Below are positions 35,512 to 43,283 of a DNA stretch of 64,000 bases, piece by piece (within the stretch, counting starts at the first letter, position 1; each line of letters begins with the position of its first letter). The position numbers and the translations under genes were made by a program. The notes under the pieces are model-generated. The model had not been told where the DNA came from. It ran no database searches and saw only the letters and a list, made by a program, of their open reading frames with translations. This stretch comes from PALSA-350 sp963834445 (lineage in GTDB: Bacteria; Acidobacteriota; Terriglobia; Terriglobales; Acidobacteriaceae). Location: assembly GCA_963834445.1 (NCBI GenBank), contig CAWIBU010000002.1, positions 1,054,001-1,118,000 on the forward strand, in the 5' to 3' direction.

Positions 35512-36824
35512 ACTCCGGAGCGAACCGCGCCACCAGCGGGCGGCCTATCCTCATTGTCGGCGGTGGGGTGGTAGGGGTTTGCTGCGCTTACTCGCTGCGG
35601 CTGGCTGGCATTCCAGTTGTGCTCGCAGAAGCCTCAGTCATCGGCTCGGGAGCCTCGTCGGGAAACCTTGGACTTCTGGCGGTCAGTCACAGCATGCCGC
35701 TCGCTTCGCCAGGTGTGGCTGGCCAGGCACTGCGCTGGCTGCTTCAACCCAACAGCCCTTTTGCCATCGATTTACCGCCCAACAGGAACATGTTGCGTTG
35801 GTTGGGACAATTTGTCCAGGCCAGTCATTCGCCGCTTCTCAGCAGGCGCGCAGCCTTGCTCGCCAGCCTCAGCCTCGAGAGTGTCGAGCTTTTCCATCAA
35901 TGGAGCACGAGCCTCGGGTTTGAACCGCGGTGTTCAGGTACGCTGGAGGTTTTCCGTACGCCGCAATCCGTCCGGAAATTTCGCGCTCAGCTTCCTGCCA
36001 TGCAGGCAGCAGGCATCGCAGTCGAATTGCTGAACCCGGCAAGCACGCGTACGTTAGTCCCTCCGCTGCTCGAGCAGATCAGCGGCGGGGCCTATTACCC
36101 GGATGACTGTGCAGTCGACCCACTGGCATTCTTGAACGCTGTGCAGACACAGCTTCGTGTCATGGGCACGGAGTTACGAGACCATCGCCGAGCACAGCGG
36201 CTAAGAACGGAAGGAGAGACCGTTACTGCCGTCGAGTTTGAAAATGAAACCATCGAAGTTGCCGGCGTAGTGCTGGCCACCGGATTTGAGATAAACACCC
36301 TCATCGCGCCACTGGGTTTTCGCCTGCCGGTGCAGGCGGCCCGCGGCTACACTTTCGATTTTCCTCCTCCGGTCGATTGGCCAACCATTCCGACTATGTT
36401 TGCCGAAGCAAAGCTGCTGGCTACTCCGATGCTCGGGCGCCTGCGACTTGGCGGCTACCTGCACCTGGCAAGAACGGAGCGCGGCCTGCATCATGACGTG
36501 ACCGCCGCAATGCTAACAGAATCACTGTCTGCTTATGTGCCAGCGGCCATGGTAGAGGAGCTCCGTTGCACTGCCTCCCCTGTATGGGCAGGCTTTCGAC
36601 CATGTTCTCCGGACGGATTGCCCATCATCGGGCGTGCGGCAAGATATAACAACCTCTATTTCGCGACCGGGCACGGGATGCTCGGGCTGACGCTCGCCCC
36701 TGTGACGGGAAATCGCCTCGTTGGGCTGCTCGAAGGAAGGCGATTCGCACACGAAGAGGATCTGCTGTCGCCAGATCGGTTCCCTCATAAGCGGACGCGT
36801 ACTATCCGCCAAGCGTCTCGGTAA
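35508..36824 (+). CDS. FAD-dependent D-amino-acid oxidase/dehydrogenase-like protein
   Basis: A 438-residue flavoprotein of the DAO family: the N-terminal FAD motif ILIVGGGVVGVCCAYSLRLA, a GASSGNLG segment typical of DadA-like enzymes, and the C-terminal FAD contact GLPIIGRAARYNNLYFATGH followed by GMLGLTLAP. In hydroxyproline catabolism, a D-hydroxyproline dehydrogenase of this family oxidises the epimerised amino acid to a pyrroline carboxylate. That role fits the operon across the regulator. It overlaps the preceding gene by four bases (ATGA). Confidence 0.88.
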   Translation: MNSGANRATSGRPILIVGGGVVGVCCAYSLRLAGIPVVLAEASVIGSGASSGNLGLLAVSHSMPLASPGVAGQALRWLLQPNSPFAIDLPPNRNMLRWLGQFVQASHSPLLSRRAALLASLSLESVELFHQWSTSLGFEPRCSGTLEVFRTPQSVRKFRAQLPAMQAAGIAVELLNPASTRTLVPPLLEQISGGAYYPDDCAVDPLAFLNAVQTQLRVMGTELRDHRRAQRLRTEGETVTAVEFENETIEVAGVVLATGFEINTLIAPLGFRLPVQAARGYTFDFPPPVDWPTIPTMFAEAKLLATPMLGRLRLGGYLHLARTERGLHHDVTAAMLTESLSAYVPAAMVEELRCTASPVWAGFRPCSPDGLPIIGRAARYNNLYFATGHGMLGLTLAPVTGNRLVGLLEGRRFAHEEDLLSPDRFPHKRTRTIRQASR

Positions 36825-37372
36825 GAAACAGGGCTTAGTGCAAATCGCCAGTGCGCTCATTCAATCTGTTGCATTGCGATCCTTGAATTGCTGAATTGAC
36901 TTAAGAATCGTTTGGCTTTGGAAGAACGGGGGACGGCCTGATCTGCGCAATTTTCATCCACGGCGCGAATATTACTCGCGGGAAGAACGGGAAGAAAGAA
37001 AATCAGACGAAAATCAGGGAGATTAGTGACCGAGATTAGTGACCAGACGGGACTGGCACTTTCGCCAGGAGACGTCGCGGCCTCGTTCTCTCAGTGCCGG
37101 CCGTGAAACCCGGTGACGAAACCCGGTAACCCGGTGACAGATAGGCCGTAACCACCGTCGAAACCACGACAGCTACAAACACCAAGTCATCCCTTGGCCA
37201 ATATGGGGACAGCTTACCTAATTGCAGTAAATTCAACTGCTAACCCCCGCCATCTCTTTCGTCAGGACCACCGGGGCTGCGTATGCCATCCCCTATCTCC
37301 TTAGGCCACGTCCGACCCATGGAGGCAGACTATATCACCCAACCAGGTGCAACGGTAGGTGGTCACCAGTCT
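36825..37372. other. Gene-free segment
   Basis: No supported gene. A doublet of GTGACC words (37026-37031 and 37039-37044) ends in GACCAGACGG. A short slipped repeat of AAACCCGGTGAC / ACCCGGTAACCCGGTGAC lies at 37106-37140. The function is unknown. Confidence 0.5.
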
Positions 37373-38713
37373 TCATGGCTCTGCCGCCAGGCAGTGCATT
37401 TCCATCCCAAGTGACCACCGCCGCTGAAAGCCCTTCCAGGACTGCGTTCCATCGCTGAAAGTCGCCCCGGCGGATGCTCCCTGCGCCAGCGGCCATTGAC
37501 CGTCGTTGGAAAGCTCCGGGGCCACGTGCAGGTAGGCTCGCTTGCTCTGGTCCCCTTTCAACGTCAGATCGAGAAAGGCAGTAATGAAGTGCTGATTGAT
37601 GGCTGTAATCCGCTCCTTGCGCCAGACGGGCTCTTCAAAAAATTCCCGCGTTCCGAAGCTTGCCAGAGCCTCGGGCGGCGCCGGATTGCCGCCCACGTTG
37701 TGGCGTGCGTTTTCATACACCAGCATGCAGCGGTCGGAGTGAATGGCTTCTTCGAACGCGGGCTTGATCCCGTGGGCGTAGTCGGAAACGTCGTCCTGGT
37801 TGCCGGCAATGATCAGCAGCGGAATGTGAATGCCGGCCAAGCCTGCAGCGTTCCAGGCGTTGTACGGCGGCTGGGCGCCCCACGGGGAGATCGCAACCAC
37901 CGCCCGAACCTCTTTTCGCAACCGCGCCTGATACTGTTGGCTGCCTGCCTCCCAGTCTGCGTAATATCCCCCCGGCACCAAACTGTGCACCAGGGAGGTC
38001 GAGTTGTAGCCCGCGCCGGCGCTGGCCAGTGCTCCATAACCACCCATGGAATAGCCGATGATCGCCACGCGTGCGTTGTCCACCATGCCGGTCAGGAAGT
38101 GACCGGAGTGCCCAGCCAGGTCTTCGATCGCGCCCACCGTGAACAGTTGATCGTTCGCCCGGTTCAGCAGGGTGCTTGGAAAGCCCTTTTCCGCGCCAAA
38201 TACAGAATCGGTATGATCGATGGCCGCAACCACATACCCCTTAGAAGCAAGGTTTTCCGAAAGATAACTAAGAAAGTAGCGCGACCCGGGATATCCATGG
38301 GACACGACCACCAGCGGATACTGCTTTCCGTTCAGGGGCGGGGCATCGCGCAGGGCTTTGCCGGGCACGGCCACCGTGGCGGCGCCTGCAAATCCGCTAC
38401 CTCCGCCCGGCAACCCCATCTGGTATACCGTGCGCTCCGGGACCCCGGCGGGAATCGTCGCCGGGTACCAGACCTCGATCGTCAGCAGCCGGTCGTATAC
38501 GGGCGCCTTGCCCGTGCTCTTGTCGAAATTGAGAATGTCGACTTGGCCCGGATTCCTGAGTTCCAGGGTGCGTACGCCCACGGAATATGCTCCCCGCACC
38601 GCAAGCTCCGGCGCGTCGGCAGCCGGCACGCTGAAGAACGTATCCGCCTGGCCTCCGGCCAGGTTTCCTGCGGTCAGAACGAGTGCGGTCAGCACGGTCA
38701 CTCGCAATTGCAT
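37373..38713 (-). CDS. Secreted alpha/beta hydrolase (PAF-acetylhydrolase/dienelactone-hydrolase-like)
   Basis: A 446-residue protein with signal peptide (LRVTVLTALVLTAGNLAGGQA). It has the strand-turn YPLVVVSHGYPGSRYFLSYL with the oxyanion loop and the nucleophile elbow VAIIGYSMGGYGALA (GxSxG). IPLLIIAGNQDDVSDYAHGI carries the acid, and YENARHNVGG probably the histidine. Such secreted lipases/esterases hydrolyse lipid or small ester bonds, and the specific substrate is unknown. It is a single-gene unit with no obvious partner. Confidence 0.85.
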   Translation of the reverse strand: MQLRVTVLTALVLTAGNLAGGQADTFFSVPAADAPELAVRGAYSVGVRTLELRNPGQVDILNFDKSTGKAPVYDRLLTIEVWYPATIPAGVPERTVYQMGLPGGGSGFAGAATVAVPGKALRDAPPLNGKQYPLVVVSHGYPGSRYFLSYLSENLASKGYVVAAIDHTDSVFGAEKGFPSTLLNRANDQLFTVGAIEDLAGHSGHFLTGMVDNARVAIIGYSMGGYGALASAGAGYNSTSLVHSLVPGGYYADWEAGSQQYQARLRKEVRAVVAISPWGAQPPYNAWNAAGLAGIHIPLLIIAGNQDDVSDYAHGIKPAFEEAIHSDRCMLVYENARHNVGGNPAPPEALASFGTREFFEEPVWRKERITAINQHFITAFLDLTLKGDQSKRAYLHVAPELSNDGQWPLAQGASAGATFSDGTQSWKGFQRRWSLGMEMHCLAAEP

Positions 38714-39161
38714 AAGACTCCTTCTTAGGTCGCGGATTATCCGGTGACATTCATATCTATTGCCGCGCGGTCACTTGTTGTCAACTGGTCCAAGAAGCCC
38801 TGAAGAATGCTGACGCTCTGCACCCTGGATGAAGCGGTCAGAAACTCGTGACCCAAAACTCGTGACCAGACGGAGATGACCCCAGGAAACCTCCCGAATC
38901 GCGACCAGGCCGCCCAATTTCATCGGAACATGAAGTTATTTAATGTCTGTGGGTGCCTGGAGTTTACCCCCAACGCAGGCCACCTAACCACTAACCAATC
39001 CCCAGAAAGACCAGGTAATAAGATGCGATCCGTATCAAATAGTCCTGCTTCACCCTTAAGAATCTTATCTAACAGTCACCGTTTTCCTGGTGACTATTTC
39101 GTCGGCAAAAAAACGTGTCAAGCCCCTTACGCAATATAAGAAACCGTATTAGTGTCGAATC
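38714..39161. other. Gene-free segment
   Basis: No supported gene. It contains the second GTGACC doublet (38848-38853 and 38862-38867, ending GACCAGACGG) and an AT-richer stretch just before the DUF3987 gene. Confidence 0.5.
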
Positions 39162-40616
39162 ATGGCAACCACAAGCAGCGCTATTTCTCATATCTCCACC
39201 GGCAGCGAACCCATTCTCAGCCGCACGGAAATCGTCGCGCGCGCCGCCACCCCAACCCCACCAACCTCCGCGACCCAGGCGCCCTTTCCGCCTGAACCAA
39301 AACCAGAGCTGCCTCTCCCCCAAAAGCCGGCTCCGGCGCCCCCGCCCCCGCGAACGCAGCAATCCGTGTTCGAGCAGTATGCCCTCTACGGCCTCGCCGG
39401 CAAGATCGTCCGCACCCTCGCCCCGCACACCGAGGCTCAGCCCGAAGCCATCCTCCTGCAACTCCTCGCCGCCTTCGGCAACATCATCGGCGCAGGCCCG
39501 CACTGCATGGTCGGCGCCACCCGGCACAGCTTGAATCTCTTCGTCGTCCTCGTCGGCGAGTCCAGCAAAGCCCGCAAGGGAACCAGCTGGAACCAGATCG
39601 CTCGCCTCTTCGCCGGCGTCGATCCTGCCTGGGCGGCGAACCGCGTCACCAGCGAGCGTGTCACCCCACGCGGCCTAACCAGTCTCCTCGGGCAGCAGCA
39701 AACCGGCGACCGCCGGCTCCTCCTGCTCGCCGAGGAACTCGCGTCCATGCTGCACACCATGGGCCGCAGCCGCTCCCAGCTCTCGCCTCTGCTCCGCTCC
39801 GCGTGGGATAGCGGCACCCTGCGCATGCTCACCAGCGACCGTTCCCCGCAGGCTGGCCGGGGACACCTCAGCCTCATCGGCCACATCACCCGGCGCGAGC
39901 TCGACGACTCGCTCCACCGCACCGATACCCATAACGGGTTCGCCAACCGCTGCCTTTGGGCCTGCGTGCAGCGCATCCGCTGCCTGCCGGAGGGTGGAGA
40001 CGTCCCCGCCCAGGAGTTGGCGGCCCTCGCCCACGACCTTAGGCGCGCTTGCGAGTGGGCAGCCCGCGAGCCGGAGCTCGTCCTCCGCCGTGACCAGGAA
40101 GCCGGCGAACTCTGGAACAGCTACTATGCAACCTTGAGTCAGGCTGCGGATGAGGTCCACGGCACGGCCACGGGTCGCGCCGAAGCCCAGGTGTTGCGCA
40201 TCAGCGCTCTCTACGCCACGCTCGACTGCAGTCCCCTGATCCGGCTGCCTCACCTGCAAGCCGCTCTTGCGCTATGGGACTACTGTGCCGACTCCGCCGC
40301 TTTCCTCTTCGGCACCTGCGTCGGAGACGCCGTCACCGATCGCATCCACGAAGCTCTTCAAGCCGCGGAAGACGGCCTCACCAGAGAACAAATCAGGATC
40401 CTCTTTCAGGGCCACGTCAGCAGCAGCGCCATCCAGGAGGCGCTCGAAAGGCTGACCCACCTTGGCGTCGCCCGCTCCCGTTCCGTCCCCGGCCGCCGTC
40501 GGCCCGCCACCCTCTGGTCCGCAGTCGATCCCTACGCTACAGGCGAAGAAGAAGCCAGCCAACCCCTCGAATCCTTCGGGCAGCAAATGCTGGACTCGAT
40601 TTTGAAGTCGATTTAA
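39162..40616 (+). CDS. DUF3987 domain protein
   Basis: A 484-residue protein. A proline-rich N-terminus of about 65 residues is followed by a DUF3987-type core: FGNIIGAGPHCMVGATRHSL, the phosphate-loop-like LVGESSKARKGTSW, and LLLLAEELASMLHTMGRSRS with LSLIGHITRRELDDSL. A C-terminal winged-helix-like end follows (EDGLTREQIRILFQGHVSSS). DUF3987 proteins are helicase-like ATPases found next to primases in plasmids, prophages and integrated elements. No primase, integrase or other element gene is adjacent, so this looks like an orphan. Nearby DNA on both sides is gene-poor. Confidence 0.78.
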   Translation: MATTSSAISHISTGSEPILSRTEIVARAATPTPPTSATQAPFPPEPKPELPLPQKPAPAPPPPRTQQSVFEQYALYGLAGKIVRTLAPHTEAQPEAILLQLLAAFGNIIGAGPHCMVGATRHSLNLFVVLVGESSKARKGTSWNQIARLFAGVDPAWAANRVTSERVTPRGLTSLLGQQQTGDRRLLLLAEELASMLHTMGRSRSQLSPLLRSAWDSGTLRMLTSDRSPQAGRGHLSLIGHITRRELDDSLHRTDTHNGFANRCLWACVQRIRCLPEGGDVPAQELAALAHDLRRACEWAAREPELVLRRDQEAGELWNSYYATLSQAADEVHGTATGRAEAQVLRISALYATLDCSPLIRLPHLQAALALWDYCADSAAFLFGTCVGDAVTDRIHEALQAAEDGLTREQIRILFQGHVSSSAIQEALERLTHLGVARSRSVPGRRRPATLWSAVDPYATGEEEASQPLESFGQQMLDSILKSI

Positions 40617-40971
40617 CACGCTAACCACGCACCACTTTGACACTTCGCGGAGGCAGGCGGGACCGGACAACGTTAAACATCAGTTGGCCTCGCAGATGAA
40701 GACCCATGAACGTGGACGACCTACCGTGTTTTCCCTTGGCGTTCATCCGCATGCATGTGCGGGCACACACTGGATTCTCGCTGGGAGGACTACAAGATGC
40801 AGAAAGGACTTACGGAAACGAGTGATCTGGAATGAGTGACCTGACGGAAGGTAACCCCACCATGTCGTCTGCTCGGAGCGAGGGAGCGTCCCGTCTGGTC
40901 CCCGGGTTCAGACTGGAGCTTTTGGCAAATTGTGCGCCGCATTTGAAGCAGGTCAGTTCCTATGACCGGTG
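40617..40971. other. Gene-free segment
   Basis: No supported gene. A third, looser copy of the doublet motif is present (GTGATC at 40822 and GTGACCTGACGG at 40836). Confidence 0.45.
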
Positions 40972-41538
40972 TTATGTAGCCGTGTCTCTGCCGCCGGCGG
41001 TTAATTGGATTAATTTGACACCGGCTCCAAGAATGGCCACGACGGCTTCCGGGGGCATTCGCGATTCGAACTTCGCAATGGTGAGTTCCGGTTTGGCATT
41101 TCCCAGGATCCATAGAGTCTCCCGGTAGGCAAACACGTAATTGCGTGCAAACCATTTCCCCGGCAACTCCTGCCAATGAAGTTCCCTTTCGACTCTGGCC
41201 GAGGTGAACGCTTCGGCCTTCACCTCGCAAAGTGCCACGCGGATCTGCGCCTGCCCGCTTACTCGCTCGATCAACAACTGTTGCGTAAGAGTGTGTTTTG
41301 CTGAGATCAATGCATCGTTTATCTCTATCTGGCGGACGCTCTCTTCCTGGAGGGCGTCGTTCTTTACCATGAGGCTGGCGTTTTCCGCCTTAAGGTTGGC
41401 GTTCTCGTCCTTCAGGCAGTCTGCTTTTTTTGAGCGAGCCTTCCAACTTACTATGAGAAAGGTGGCTCCTGCGGTGAGCGCTACGATGCATACGAAAAAC
41501 ACCCAAACGATCGAAGGTTCGGTTAGCGATATCTCCAT
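40972..41538 (-). CDS. Hypothetical membrane-anchored coiled-coil protein
   Basis: A 188-residue protein with one N-terminal membrane segment (VWVFFVCIVALTAGATFLIV). A heptad-rich coiled coil at about 38-90 follows (DCLKDENANLKAENASLMVK, DALQEESVRQIEINDAL). The C-terminal part, which ends in VVAILGAGVKLIQLTAGG, is not assignable. GGGGAG lies 6 bases before the ATG, which supports real translation. I do not recognise the family. Topology suggests a short outer end and a cytoplasmic coiled coil. Its neighbours offer no functional hint. Confidence 0.6.
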   Translation of the reverse strand: MEISLTEPSIVWVFFVCIVALTAGATFLIVSWKARSKKADCLKDENANLKAENASLMVKNDALQEESVRQIEINDALISAKHTLTQQLLIERVSGQAQIRVALCEVKAEAFTSARVERELHWQELPGKWFARNYVFAYRETLWILGNAKPELTIAKFESRMPPEAVVAILGAGVKLIQLTAGGRDTAT

Positions 41539-41846
41539 GCTTTACTCCCCGTCCCCAGGGTACAGCTCGAGGGAATGCGCTCTTGCTGCTAACTGCGCAT
41601 CCTTTGCGGCGGCCCGATGCCTTTCGGTGATCGCATAGTGGCCCCTACCTGTCGGTGCTGGTTGGGATGCTTCAAGCTTATCTCTTCGGGAACCCGTCGG
41701 GATGGCATTGATCTGTCCTGATTTGGGGCGCTCTCGGGAAGCCAAGGAGATAGCTTACCGATCGCGAAAAATCGGGGGAAAAATCCAGGGCGCTCAACAC
41801 ATTCACCCATAGATTGATGCGGTCTCGGAGCTGGTTCGCAAAGCGC
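41539..41846. other. Gene-free segment
   Basis: No supported gene. The part next to the outer-membrane factor gene (about 41815-41846) is the sequence also found beside its relic at 22136-22165. Confidence 0.45.
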
Positions 41847-43283
41847 CTACTGCCAGCCTCCGCCGAGCGCGCTGTAGAGCTGGACCAGGCTCAAGGCTTC
41901 GCCTTGTTGCGCGGTGGCCAGGTTCAACTGCGCGGAGTACAGGTTGGTGTCGGTGGTAAGCACTTCGAGATAAGCCGTGGAGCCTCCCTCATAGCGCAGA
42001 CGGGCCAGGCGCGTTGCATCCTGTGCCGCGGCCACCAGCTTCTCCTGCTGCTCGCGATAGACACGCTGCTTGTTCAAGGCGATGAGGGCGTTCGACACGT
42101 CGCGGAAGGCGCCGGCGATGGTCTTCTGGTAAGTGATCACCATCTCCTCGTCGGCCGCTTTGGCCTGGTTCAGTTGGCCGCGCAGCTTGCCGCCTTCAAA
42201 AATGGGTTGGGCTAACGAGCCCAGACCATAAATGGTTCGCGAGTCGGTCGTGAAAATCTGCGAGAAGCTGTTGCCGCCGACGCCGGCAGAAGCACTGATG
42301 GAGAGCTGAGGGAAGAATTGCGCGCGGGCCACGCCGATGTTCGCATTGGCTGCTTTGAGCTGGGCTTCCGATTGCTGGATGTCCGGCCGGCGCTCCAGCA
42401 GTTGCGAGGGAATACCGGTCGGCAAATCCTGGGGCGGCGGGGTGAGCGCATTCGGATCGGTGTGGGCCACTGGCCCAGGATTTTCGCCCAGCAGGAGTCG
42501 CAAAGCATTCTCCTGCTGCTGTACCTGCTGCTCCAACTGCGGCAGTTGCGAAGAAGCGGTGTAGAGCAACTGCTCCGCCTGGCGCAAATCAGACAGCGGT
42601 ACGGAGCCGCCACTTTCCAAACGGGTGGTCAGGTCGACCGAGTCCTGCCTGGCCTTAAGCGTTTGTTTGGTGACCTCTACCTGGCGGTCCAGGGCGCGCA
42701 GTTGAATGTAGGTGCTCGCCACTTGCTGTACGAGTGTCAGGCGCACGGCACGCTGCGCCCACGTCTGCGCCAGCAAGGTGGCCCGCGCGGCTTCGGTTTG
42801 CCTGCGATAGAGGCCCCAGAAGTCGGGGTTCCAGGCGGCGGAGAGACTAAACGATCCGTCGACGATAGGGCTGCTGATGGAGTTCGAGCCGGTGATGTTG
42901 CTGAGCGCAGGAATGTCGACACCGACACCCGTTCCGCCCACGCTGAGCGAAGGGAACTGTTGCGAACGGGTGATCTGTACCTGTGCCTGTTGCTCCAGGA
43001 TGCGCTGGGCCGCGATGCGCAGATCGTAATTGTTAGTGAGCGCTTTGCGAATCAGGTCCTGCAGTTCCGGTTCACGAAAAACCTGGGCCCATTGCTGATC
43101 GCCCAGCGAACCCTGCGCGTCGCTGATCACGGAAGCATCGTCGGCGCCGCGAAAGGCAGGCGGGGTGGGATAGGCAGGCCGTTTGTACTTAGGCCCCACG
43201 GTGCAGCCCGCTGCCGCGGCCAGCAAAATGGCGGCAAAGACGGCTGCATAAATTCGCTTAAAACAAACCGGAGAGTTGCTCAT
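41847..43283 (-). CDS. RND efflux outer-membrane lipoprotein (NodT family)
   Basis: A 478-residue protein with a lipoprotein signal ending in AAAAGC (lipobox) and the family start TVGPKYKRPAYPTPPAF. The two repeated halves are typical of OMF channels (ALTNNYDLRIAAQRILEQQA; IQQSEAQLKAANANIGVARA). It forms the outer-membrane duct of a tripartite RND pump. Its ATG overlaps the stop of the pump gene (ATGA). The last 80 or so bases are duplicated as a relic at 22166-22245. Confidence 0.95.
   Translation of the reverse strand: MSNSPVCFKRIYAAVFAAILLAAAAGCTVGPKYKRPAYPTPPAFRGADDASVISDAQGSLGDQQWAQVFREPELQDLIRKALTNNYDLRIAAQRILEQQAQVQITRSQQFPSLSVGGTGVGVDIPALSNITGSNSISSPIVDGSFSLSAAWNPDFWGLYRRQTEAARATLLAQTWAQRAVRLTLVQQVASTYIQLRALDRQVEVTKQTLKARQDSVDLTTRLESGGSVPLSDLRQAEQLLYTASSQLPQLEQQVQQQENALRLLLGENPGPVAHTDPNALTPPPQDLPTGIPSQLLERRPDIQQSEAQLKAANANIGVARAQFFPQLSISASAGVGGNSFSQIFTTDSRTIYGLGSLAQPIFEGGKLRGQLNQAKAADEEMVITYQKTIAGAFRDVSNALIALNKQRVYREQQEKLVAAAQDATRLARLRYEGGSTAYLEVLTTDTNLYSAQLNLATAQQGEALSLVQLYSALGGGWQ

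Noticed and set aside
37036..37236. A 66-codon minus-strand frame in the gap before the hydrolase gene
   Set aside because: It is made largely of the slipped ACCCGGTGAC repeats, with no start signal and no family resemblance.
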